The notes under the pieces are model-generated. The model was not told the DNA's origin. It did no database searches and saw nothing but the letters and a program-made list of their open reading frames with translations. A stretch of 6,507 nucleotides of DNA from the NCBI GenBank assembly GCA_934277655.1, contig CAKQVC010000123.1:1-6507 (forward strand), read 5' to 3'. Of this stretch, positions 1 through 6,365 are shown in pieces; the first letter of the stretch is position 1; each line of letters opens with the position of its first letter. The position numbers were made by a program, and so were the translations under genes. This stretch comes from an uncultured Clostridia bacterium. GTDB lineage: Bacteria > Bacillota > Clostridia > Peptostreptococcales > Anaerovoracaceae.

Positions 1-727
1 CCTTAACCGGATTAATCTCTGTTACAATGACCTGTGCACCAAGAGCCGCAGCTCTCATGGCAATGCCCCTGGAACACCAGCCATATCCAACAACAACCAC
101 GGTTTTCGCAGCAACGATCAGGTTTGTATTTCTCATGATACTGTCCCAGGTAGACTGACCGGTACCGTAGCGGTTATCAAACAGATGCTTGCAGTCCGCA
201 TCGTTTACCGCAGCCATCGGGAACTTGAGCAGCCCCTGATTTTCCATGGCTTTCAGACGGATGATGCCGCTGGTGGTTTCTTCACATCCACCCCAGACTT
301 CTTCCGCCAGATCCGGTCTTTTTTCATGAACGCAACTTACCAGGTCTGCACCGTCATCAATGATGATGTTTGGTTTCTGTTCCAGCGACATCTCGATATG
401 TCTCTCATATTCTTCAGGAGTTGCTCCATGATAAGCATAAACATGAAAACCACAATCTGCAAGGGCTGCCGCAACGTCATCCTGTGTGCTTAATGGATTG
501 GATCCTGTAATGGACATCTGCGCACCACCTGCAGCAAGAACCTTGCAAAGGTATGCTGTTTTTGCCTCAAGGTGTACCGATAAGGTAACTTTCACCCCTG
601 TAAAAGGTTTGGTCTGGCTGAATTCCTCTTCCAGTCCACGCAGAAGCGGCATATGCGCTCTTACCCACTCAATTTTCTGATGCCCGGATGGCGCCAGTGA
701 CAGGTCTCTTACTTCGTAATCTTTCAT
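1..727 (-). CDS. ahcY: S-adenosylhomocysteine hydrolase (adenosylhomocysteinase), N-terminal 242 codons, cut by window edge
   Basis: This cytosolic NAD-dependent enzyme cleaves S-adenosylhomocysteine to adenosine and homocysteine, removing the product inhibitor of methyltransferases in the activated methyl cycle. I translated it directly. It opens [20 protein letters not shown] and carries family motifs in order: HLEAKTAYL (about 52-60), DDGADLV (124-130), GGCEETTSG (146-154), and [11 protein letters not shown] (175-185). By alignment to the animal enzyme, K180, D184 and N185 correspond to its catalytic Lys, Asp and Asn. A Rossmann NAD loop [16 protein letters not shown] follows at 210-225. 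The GYGWC form belongs to the archaeal/clostridial branch; the common bacterial form is GYGDVGKG. The ATG at 727-725 has AAGGAG at 741-736, 8 nt upstream. The C-terminal part, including the rest of the NAD domain, lies outside the window. An S-inosylhomocysteine hydrolase, known from a methanogen relative, cannot be excluded. Its 5' neighbour is glmS, 116 bp away and unrelated in pathway, so it probably has its own promoter. Confidence 0.92.
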   Translation of the reverse strand, partial: MKDYEVRDLSLAPSGHQKIEWVRAHMPLLRGLEEEFSQTKPFTGVKVTLSVHLEAKTAYLCKVLAAGGAQMSITGSNPLSTQDDVAAALADCGFHVYAYHGATPEEYERHIEMSLEQKPNIIIDDGADLVSCVHEKRPDLAEEVWGGCEETTSGIIRLKAMENQGLLKFPMAAVNDADCKHLFDNRYGTGQSTWDSIMRNTNLIVAAKTVVVVGYGWCSRGIAMRAAALGAQVIVTEINPVK

Positions 728-779
728 CTTCTAAACTCCTTAAAAAATATATTCTGTTAGATTCATTCTGTTTTATTTT

Positions 780-808
780 ATTATATTCTACTGAAATTGC
801 TGTTTTAC
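780..808 (-). promoter_or_regulatory. Probable promoter for the SAH hydrolase gene
   Basis: A perfect TATAAT -10 hexamer lies at 785-780 on the minus strand, in the 116-bp AT-rich gap between glmS and ahcY. With a 17-bp spacer the -35 would be GTAAAA at 808-803, a poor match to TTGACA, and there is no TGn extension before the -10. Transcription would begin near 773, giving a leader of about 46 nt that includes the AAGGAG site. The call rests mainly on the -10 and the context. Confidence 0.45.
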
Positions 809-843
809 CACTTTTAACGTTTCCAGGCGATCACCCTGTGATT

Positions 844-2694
844 TTATTCCACCGTCACAGACTTCGCCAGATTCTTTGGTTTATCAATATTACAGCCTCT
901 TTCCCGTGCTACATAATACGCAAACAGCTGAAGCGGAACAACACTGAGAAGTGGCATGATCTCATCCCTGCAGGCAGGAATGTAAATAACCTCATTGCTC
1001 TGTGCTTCTACCTCTGTCTTGCCCTTCTTGGCGATTGTCAGGACATGTGCACCTCTTGCCTTGATCTCCTGAATATTAGAAAGCATCTTTTCATACAGGA
1101 AATCCTGTGTTGCCAGGCAAAGCACCAATGTCCCCGGTTCCATCAGGGCGATGGTTCCATGTTTCAGCTCACCCGCCGCAATGGCAAAAGAATTAATATA
1201 GGAAATTTCCTTTAACTTTAGAGAGCCTTCATATGCAATATCCGCATCCAGTCCTCTTCCGATAAAGAATACCTGATCTCGGTTATAAAGCATCTTTGCC
1301 AGTGCTTCTACCTCGCGGACATCGCTGAGATACTCTGCCAGCTTGCCTGACACTTCTCGCAGTTCTTCCAGAAACTGATCGCATTCCTCCTTCGAGATTC
1401 TGCCCAGCGTTCTTCCCATGTACAGTCCAAGCAGGTACATGCAGGTAAGCTGCGTCGTATAGGCTTTCGTGGAAGCGACTGCGATTTCCGGTCCTGCCCA
1501 GGTATAAAACACATCCTGAGATTCTCTTGCCACAGAGCTTCCCACCACATTCACAACGCTTAGAATCCTGGCGCCTTTATTCTTGGCTTCCCGCAGGGCT
1601 GCCAGAGTATCCAGCGTCTCTCCTGACTGGCTGATCGCAATAAACAGCGTCTTATCATCCAGCAGAGGATCTCTGTATCGGAACTCGGAAGCAACATCTA
1701 CTTCCACCGGTATTTTCGCAAATTTTTCAATGATTTTTTTGCCGACCAGTCCTGCATGATATGCAGTTCCACAGGCAACGATATATATTTTTGAGATATC
1801 CTCAAGGTCTTCTTTTGTAAGGGAAATACCATCTAATTTGATATCTCCGTTTTCGTCGATGCGTCTGTTGAGCGTTTCACTGATTCCCTTCGGCTGTTCG
1901 TAGATCTCTTTGAGCATGAAGTGTTCATAACCTTCTTTTTCTGCTGCATCCACATCCCATGTCACGTGGAAAACTTCACGATGCACAGGTTCTCGGTTTT
2001 CGTCGTAAATCTGTATAGCATCCGGTGTCACAACAACCATTTCGCCGTTTTCAATCAGGTAAATCTCCTTGCAGTATTTCAACAGTGCCGGAATATCAGA
2101 TGCGATGAAATTTTCGCCTTGTCCGATGCCTGCGATCAGCGGTGCATCCTTTCGGATAGCTACGATTTTTTCCGGATCACGGCTGCTGACCGCCGCAACT
2201 GCATAAGCACCGCGCATTTCCTTGCTGGACTGATAAACGGCATCTTCCAGGTTCATGCCGTCCTGCATGTGAATCCCGATCAGATGCGCGATCATTTCCG
2301 AGTCGGTTTCTGAACGGAACTTTACTCGATACTTCTCTGCCAGCATCTCTTTTAATTCTACAAAATTTTCAATAATGCCATTATGAACAATCGCAACCGT
2401 ATCATCGCCGTTTGCATGCGGATGTGCGTTCACATCTGATGGTGCTCCGTGGGTCGCCCACCGGGTATGACCGATACCGGTTCCGCTGTCAAAGCAGATC
2501 CCCCTTGCCTCTTCCTGTTCCAGCATTTCTTCCAGGTTCTTGATCTCTCCTACTTTTTTCCGGATGTCAATGCCGCCGTTGCGGACCAAAGCAATGCCTG
2601 CTGAGTCGTATCCCCTGTATTCCAGGCGTTTGAGTCCATCTATAATAATATTGAGGGCATTTTTTTTACCCACATATCCTACGATACCGCACAT
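844..2694 (-). CDS. glmS: Glutamine--fructose-6-phosphate aminotransferase (isomerizing), glucosamine-6-phosphate synthase
   Basis: This cytosolic enzyme converts fructose-6-phosphate and glutamine to glucosamine-6-phosphate and glutamate, the committed step toward UDP-GlcNAc, peptidoglycan and teichoic acids. The 616-residue length is normal for the family. The N-terminal glutaminase domain (about 2-240) begins MCGIVGYVG, with Cys2 as the nucleophile after Met removal, and contains YRGYDSAG (26-33), GHTRWATHG (75-83) and HNGIIEN (104-110). The linker motif YEHFMLKEIYEQP spans 256-268. Two SIS sugar-phosphate domains follow (about 300-430 and 460-600), with ACGTAYHAG (307-315), SQSGETLDT (355-363), STKAYTTQ (408-415) and GELKHGTIAL (508-517). 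The end, NLAKSVTVE, is the classic C-terminal tail. The ATG is preceded by AAGGAGG (2710-2704) with 9 nt spacing. It starts 29 nt after glmM, so it is probably co-transcribed. No glmS ribozyme fits in that gap. Confidence 0.98.
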   Translation of the reverse strand: MCGIVGYVGKKNALNIIIDGLKRLEYRGYDSAGIALVRNGGIDIRKKVGEIKNLEEMLEQEEARGICFDSGTGIGHTRWATHGAPSDVNAHPHANGDDTVAIVHNGIIENFVELKEMLAEKYRVKFRSETDSEMIAHLIGIHMQDGMNLEDAVYQSSKEMRGAYAVAAVSSRDPEKIVAIRKDAPLIAGIGQGENFIASDIPALLKYCKEIYLIENGEMVVVTPDAIQIYDENREPVHREVFHVTWDVDAAEKEGYEHFMLKEIYEQPKGISETLNRRIDENGDIKLDGISLTKEDLEDISKIYIVACGTAYHAGLVGKKIIEKFAKIPVEVDVASEFRYRDPLLDDKTLFIAISQSGETLDTLAALREAKNKGARILSVVNVVGSSVARESQDVFYTWAGPEIAVASTKAYTTQLTCMYLLGLYMGRTLGRISKEECDQFLEELREVSGKLAEYLSDVREVEALAKMLYNRDQVFFIGRGLDADIAYEGSLKLKEISYINSFAIAAGELKHGTIALMEPGTLVLCLATQDFLYEKMLSNIQEIKARGAHVLTIAKKGKTEVEAQSNEVIYIPACRDEIMPLLSVVPLQLFAYYVARERGCNIDKPKNLAKSVTVE

Positions 2695-2723
2695 ATTACG
2701 GTTCCTCCTTTTCTCTTCTTCCT

Positions 2724-4073
2724 TTACCCTAATTTTGATTCAATCAAACGTGCCAGTTCTTCTGCCAGTGGCTGGATTGCTTCCAGACTATCGCCTTCCA
2801 GCATAACTCTTACCAGCGGCTCTGTTCCGGATGGGCGGATGAGTACTCTTCCATTTCCCGCCATAGTCTCTTCCACTTTCGCAATCGCTGCTGCAATTTC
2901 TGGGTTCTTCATATAAGTCTTCTTGTAATCGTTATTGATCTTTGCGTTGATCAGAACCTGCGGATAAATCTTAATATCCTCTGCCATTTCAGACAGTTTC
3001 CTGCCATCCTCCAGCCATGCTTTTACCAGTTGCAGAGAAGAAAGGATGCCGTCTCCTGTCGTTGTAAACTCGCGAAAAATAATATGTCCCGACTGTTCTC
3101 CTCCGATCACGCATCCGGTCTCCAGCATGCGTTCCAGCACATAACGGTCGCCGACTCCGGTTACATCCACTTCAATTTCTTCTGCTTCCATGGCCTTATG
3201 GAAACCGATGTTGCTCATAACCGTTGCAGTTACTTTATTTTCTGCCAGTCTGCCTTCTTTTTTCAACATCTTGGCGCAGATAGCAATAGTTTTGTCTCCA
3301 TCGACCACCCGGCCCTCATCGTCTACGACGATGAGGCGGTCGGCGTCGCCATCAAAAGCAAGGCCCATGTCGGCGCCGGCCCGGCGGACTGCTTCCTGCA
3401 GTCCGGCCGGGTGAGTTGATCCGCAGTTGTCATTAATATTGATTCCGTCAGGCTTGTTTCCGATCACAGTCACATCAGCCCCCAGTACCTTGTAGACTCT
3501 TTCTGCGACCTCATAAGAGGCTCCGTTGGCACAGTCAAGGACTATTTTCTTTCCGTCCAGTCTATAATCAACGGTTTGCAACAGATGGTTGACATAAAGA
3601 TCGGATGCATTTTCTTCAGCTTTCAAGCATTTTCCAATCTGATCTCCCGTAATATGACTGTTTACGTCAACGCTGCTTATGATAATATCCTCGATTTTTT
3701 CTTCCAGCAGATCATCCAGCTTATAGCCTTCGGAATTGAAAAATTTAATTCCGTTATACTCGAACGTATTATGTGAAGCACTGATAACAATGCCTGCATC
3801 TGCCCCATAATATCTTGTCAGATATGCAATCGCCGGTGTTGAAATAATGCCCGCTTTGATCACATTTCCCCCAACTGCCAGGATTCCGGCAGTTAATGCA
3901 TTTTCCAGCATATCTCCGGATACACGGGTATCCTTGCCGATGACGATTACCGGTCTTGCATTCTCTTTTTTCAGCACGAATGTTCCCGCTTTACCAAGAT
4001 TAAATGCCAGTTCCGGTGTCAATTCCTTGTTGGCAATGCCTCTCACGCCATCCGTTCCAAATAATCTTCCCAT
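2724..4073 (-). CDS. glmM: Phosphoglucosamine mutase
   Basis: GlmM interconverts glucosamine-6-phosphate and glucosamine-1-phosphate, supplying GlmU for UDP-GlcNAc synthesis. In several Firmicutes it also binds and inhibits the diadenylate cyclase CdaA. Taking MGRLFGTDGVRG as the start gives 449 residues, the usual family size. An in-frame ATG at 4130 would add 19 residues without family support and lacks a good ribosome binding site. Motifs: the phosphoserine loop SASHN with catalytic S100 (98-102), the Mg-binding loop DGDADR (241-246), the sugar-binding loop GEQSGH (325-330), and the phosphate-binding RPSGTEPLVRV (413-423). The residue after SASHN is Thr rather than the more common Pro. The gene lies 84 nt after cdaR and 29 nt before glmS. 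Codons at about 3301-3420 are much richer in GC than the rest of the gene, although the encoded residues are fully typical. Confidence 0.97.
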   Translation of the reverse strand: MGRLFGTDGVRGIANKELTPELAFNLGKAGTFVLKKENARPVIVIGKDTRVSGDMLENALTAGILAVGGNVIKAGIISTPAIAYLTRYYGADAGIVISASHNTFEYNGIKFFNSEGYKLDDLLEEKIEDIIISSVDVNSHITGDQIGKCLKAEENASDLYVNHLLQTVDYRLDGKKIVLDCANGASYEVAERVYKVLGADVTVIGNKPDGININDNCGSTHPAGLQEAVRRAGADMGLAFDGDADRLIVVDDEGRVVDGDKTIAICAKMLKKEGRLAENKVTATVMSNIGFHKAMEAEEIEVDVTGVGDRYVLERMLETGCVIGGEQSGHIIFREFTTTGDGILSSLQLVKAWLEDGRKLSEMAEDIKIYPQVLINAKINNDYKKTYMKNPEIAAAIAKVEETMAGNGRVLIRPSGTEPLVRVMLEGDSLEAIQPLAEELARLIESKLG

Positions 4074-4085
4074 AAAATACTTTCT

Positions 4086-4091
4086 CTCCTT
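4086..4091 (-). promoter_or_regulatory. Ribosome binding site that supports the glmM start at 4073
   Basis: AAGGAG on the minus strand lies 12 nt before the ATG at 4073. The spacing is somewhat long but workable. No comparable purine run precedes the alternative in-frame ATG at 4130, so the site argues for the shorter protein beginning MGRLFG. Confidence 0.7.
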
Positions 4092-4157
4092 TTTTCTCAC
4101 TCTATTGAATGTGCCAGCATATTCAGACATATTTCAATATTCCATCTGCCTGCGTCT

Positions 4158-5351
4158 TTACTCCTGGCTGATATTAATGCTGATCTGAGCCGGCGAAACC
4201 TCAATATCTGCCAGTGTTTTTTTACATTTGCAGACAATAGCTACGGTGTGCTTTCCTTCATCCAGTTCTGAAACATCCGCCGAAAGCGTAAAATCGGAAC
4301 TGTCAAGCCCGCTGACAACAGAGGCTTTTCCTGTCGCCGTTACAGTAACTTTGCAAGATGCTATGGTCGGAATCAGATCTTCCGTAACTCCCTCCATCAC
4401 AATATCATTTTCATCGAAAGTAAATCTTGTGCTTTCCGCTCCGGTTACCGTTACGTATAAAACTAACTCTCCGGAATCGCTGGCAACCGAAACTCCATCC
4501 GGCAGAATCGGTGTCAGCGCGATTGTTGTCGTCTCAAAGACTTCCGTCAGATCAACTTTTTCGCAGTCAACACTGTCAATCGCTTCCAGTTTTTCATCTG
4601 GTCCTTTGATTGTAATCGTTTTCGGCACAGATACTTCTCTTTCCAGTATACTGTGATCCTGCCCGGAGATTGGAACCGCAAGCGGCACTGTCTTTTTGCT
4701 CATTGTTATAGTGGTCGCAGAAATGCTCTTCTGTGACAGCTTGACGCCATCAACCCTCTCTCCGTTTTTATCTTCCGGTATCAGTTCCACTGTTAAGGCC
4801 TTCATCTGGTTTGATACCTTGGAAGCATCTATATAGGCTGCAAGATACTGTATCTGGTTTACCAGACTTTCTGCTCCGCTTACCGTAATTTTTTCACGGG
4901 AAAGCTGCACGATAGCAGGCTCGGTATCATCGCTTGTATCATTGGTAATGATTGGTTTTACTGTTTTATCAGCCGAAACAAGATTGTCAATCTTTACCGT
5001 TACTTTTTCACTGCTGACACTTTCAATGGAAACCTCATCCGGCTTTTCGACAGACAGCCTAATAACATTTTCTCCGTTTTTCAGTCCCTCAAGGTCTGCC
5101 ATAACCTTAAAATTCTCAGCCTTAACCTTGCTGGTCACGCTTCTCTTCCCGGAAATCGTAATGTTTATCGACTCCAGATTTTTTTCCAGCACAACCAGTC
5201 CGTTTTCGGTCAGAGATGCTTCGTTTGTAAAGGTAATCGGGATGTTGCGGATTACCTGCGTCGTTGATGGATTCAGTCCGCCCAGTACATAAGCCCACAG
5301 CGCGATTGCTGCTACCAGAGAAAGGATTACATTGAATCGGTTACTCTTCAA
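4158..5351 (-). CDS. cdaR: CdaR, YbbR-repeat regulator of the diadenylate cyclase CdaA
   Basis: CdaR (YbbR) is a membrane-anchored extracytoplasmic protein that binds CdaA and modulates c-di-AMP synthesis. The 397 residues begin with a short basic segment and one hydrophobic helix (about 8-26, ILSLVAAIALWAYVLGG), consistent with an uncleaved N-terminal anchor. The rest is beta-rich and divides into four YbbR-like repeats, at about 30-122, 130-218, 220-303 and 306-395. Each has the pattern of a short strand, a variable loop, an I-x-I-S/K-G turn (for example NITISGKR, KITVSGAE, TITIKGPD, KVTVTATG) and a closing V-x-V/I-x-I strand. The start codon is TTG at 5351-5349, supported by AAGGAGG 8 nt upstream, and overlaps the 3' end of cdaA by 11 nt, which suggests translational coupling. 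There is no sorting signal or enzymatic motif. The assignment rests on the repeats plus position between cdaA and glmM. Confidence 0.93.
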   Translation of the reverse strand: MKSNRFNVILSLVAAIALWAYVLGGLNPSTTQVIRNIPITFTNEASLTENGLVVLEKNLESINITISGKRSVTSKVKAENFKVMADLEGLKNGENVIRLSVEKPDEVSIESVSSEKVTVKIDNLVSADKTVKPIITNDTSDDTEPAIVQLSREKITVSGAESLVNQIQYLAAYIDASKVSNQMKALTVELIPEDKNGERVDGVKLSQKSISATTITMSKKTVPLAVPISGQDHSILEREVSVPKTITIKGPDEKLEAIDSVDCEKVDLTEVFETTTIALTPILPDGVSVASDSGELVLYVTVTGAESTRFTFDENDIVMEGVTEDLIPTIASCKVTVTATGKASVVSGLDSSDFTLSADVSELDEGKHTVAIVCKCKKTLADIEVSPAQISINISQE

Positions 5352-6204
5352 CTTTCCGTCCTCCTTTCAAGATACGCGATATTCTTTCCAGCAAGACATC
5401 TTTTTTATTCTTAGTGTCTTCTTCCAAATACATATTCAGCAATGTCTTTTCAATTTTTTTGCCGTCAAGGAATCTGGTAAGCTTACCGTTCTGTGCAATG
5501 GAAATGACTCCGGTTTCCTCAGAAACGATAATAACCAGTGCATCAGAATTTTCCGTAATTCCGATTCCTGCACGATGACGTGTTCCCAACTCCTTATTTA
5601 ATTCTTTATTCTGTGTCAGTGGCAGAACACATCCTGCTGCATGGAGACGGTCTCCACGGACGATAACTGCTCCGTCGTGAAGTGGCGTTCCTTCATAAAA
5701 GATGGTTCCGATCATCTGCTCTGAAACTTCAGCATCAATGACCGTACCGGTTTCTACGATATCGTTCAGCGAAATTTCTCGTTCGATTACGATCAAAGCC
5801 CCTGTTCTGCTTGCCGACATACTTTCAATGGCACTTACAAATTCCGACACGATGTGTTTCGCTTCTTCTTTATCGACCTCTTCAAATACATTGGCAATGC
5901 GGCTTCTTCCCAGATACTCAAGCCCCCTCCTGAGTTCCGGCTGAAAAATAACCACGATCGCAACTAATCCCACTGTCATCAGATTCGATAAGATCCAGTG
6001 CAACGTATAGAAACGGAACAGCTGTGACAGCATTGTGATGATCACCAAAACAAACAGCCCTTTTGCCAACTGCTCTGCTCTTGTTTCCCTGATAAATCCC
6101 AGAAGCTTGTAAATCAGAAACGCTACGATCAAAATATCTAAAACGTCTGTAAATCCTACGCTTGCCGTGATATTGTCAAATAAATTCTCAAAAAACACTT
6201 TCAT
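5341..6204 (-). CDS. cdaA: CdaA, membrane diadenylate cyclase (DisA_N/DAC domain)
   Basis: CdaA condenses two ATP into the second messenger c-di-AMP, which controls potassium and osmolyte transport and cell wall homeostasis. The protein has 287 residues. Three hydrophobic segments (about 20-38, 47-63 and 70-88) form the N-terminal membrane part. The cytoplasmic DAC domain (about 105-250) contains the catalytic motif DGA at 177-179 (in LHDGAVIV) and the ATP-binding RHR motif at 209-211 (in GTRHRAGIG). Both signature motifs are intact, so an active cyclase is expected. A charged C-terminal tail (about 258-287) extends slightly beyond the shorter homologues near 273 residues. The ATG at 6204 is preceded by AAGGGGAG (6227-6220), 15 nt away, a long spacing that may mean moderate translation. 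It is the first gene of the cdaA-cdaR-glmM-glmS cluster and is followed by the overlapping cdaR. Confidence 0.97.
   Translation of the reverse strand: MKVFFENLFDNITASVGFTDVLDILIVAFLIYKLLGFIRETRAEQLAKGLFVLVIITMLSQLFRFYTLHWILSNLMTVGLVAIVVIFQPELRRGLEYLGRSRIANVFEEVDKEEAKHIVSEFVSAIESMSASRTGALIVIEREISLNDIVETGTVIDAEVSEQMIGTIFYEGTPLHDGAVIVRGDRLHAAGCVLPLTQNKELNKELGTRHRAGIGITENSDALVIIVSEETGVISIAQNGKLTRFLDGKKIEKTLLNMYLEEDTKNKKDVLLERISRILKGGRKVEE
5360..5366 (-). promoter_or_regulatory. Ribosome binding site that fixes the TTG start of cdaR
   Basis: AAGGAGG on the minus strand lies inside the last codons of cdaA, 8 nt before the TTG at 5351. No in-frame ATG occurs nearby before the membrane helix. The near-perfect anti-Shine-Dalgarno match makes TTG the most credible start and implies coupling with cdaA termination. 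Confidence 0.8.
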
Positions 6205-6243
6205 TGATTTTTTTCATTTCTCCCCTTGTCATTATTACTTTCT

Positions 6244-6272
6244 ATTGTAATTGAAACACAGTTACTTTTCAA
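6244..6272 (-). promoter_or_regulatory. Sigma-A-type promoter of the cdaA-cdaR-glmM-glmS cluster
   Basis: On the minus strand, TTGAAA (6272-6267) and TACAAT (6249-6244) are separated by exactly 17 bp. This is one mismatch in each hexamer from the consensus if TTGACA and TATAAT are taken as ideal. It lies just after the terminator of the upstream gene and would start transcription near 6237, leaving a leader of about 33 nt before cdaA. The leader is too short to hold a riboswitch. Confidence 0.8.
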
Positions 6273-6293
6273 GAGGTCTAATGTTTTTTTCAC

Positions 6294-6325
6294 AAGAAAA
6301 ACAGCTCCCTGTCACTGGGAGCTGT
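6294..6325 (-). terminator. Rho-independent terminator of the hpf gene
   Basis: A perfect 9-bp stem (ACAGCTCCC at 6325-6317 pairing with GGGAGCTGT at 6309-6301, minus-strand reading) has a 7-nt loop. It runs straight into a T-rich tail (TTTTCTT). It begins about 40 nt after the stop codon of the hibernation factor and separates that gene from the cdaA cluster. The plus-strand reading lacks a T tract, so it works in the minus direction only. Confidence 0.93.
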
Positions 6326-6365
6326 CTGTAATTTCTTATGTAAGAGAAAGCCTCTGATAAACAAA

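Noticed and set aside
822..860. Possible terminator after glmS
   Set aside because: The best pairing is 6 bp around the stop codon and a 4-bp CAGG/CCTG stem, neither followed by a T run on the minus strand.
688..1215. A 175-codon open frame on the plus strand starting in the glmS-ahcY gap
   Set aside because: It lies mostly antisense to the conserved 3' end of glmS, has no ribosome binding site, and its translation shows no domain-like pattern. It is a shadow frame.
1308..1550. An 80-codon minus-strand open frame inside glmS
   Set aside because: It is out of frame within the conserved glmS SIS region and has a composition typical of frame-shifted coding sequence.
2734..2748. 15-bp odd palindrome (TTTGATT-C-AATCAAA) at the 3' end of glmM, just before glmS
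   Set aside because: Seven-base arms of this kind are expected about 0.4 times by chance in a window this size, and it encodes ordinary C-terminal residues (LIESK). It has no promoter elements around it, so an operator is not supported.
4074..4130. Extended glmM start at 4130 giving 468 residues
   Set aside because: The extra 19 residues precede the universally conserved MGRLFGTDGVRG, and there is no convincing ribosome binding site before 4130.
6205..6218. A 9-codon leader peptide frame (MKKINESVF) just upstream of and overlapping the cdaA start
   Set aside because: Its ATG is only about 2 nt from the GGGGAG run, too close for efficient initiation, and there is no regulatory hairpin that would give it a role.
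6205..6365. Riboswitch (for example the c-di-AMP ydaO type) between hpf and cdaA
   Set aside because: The predicted leader after the promoter is only about 33 nt, and the rest of the gap is occupied by the hpf terminator and promoter.
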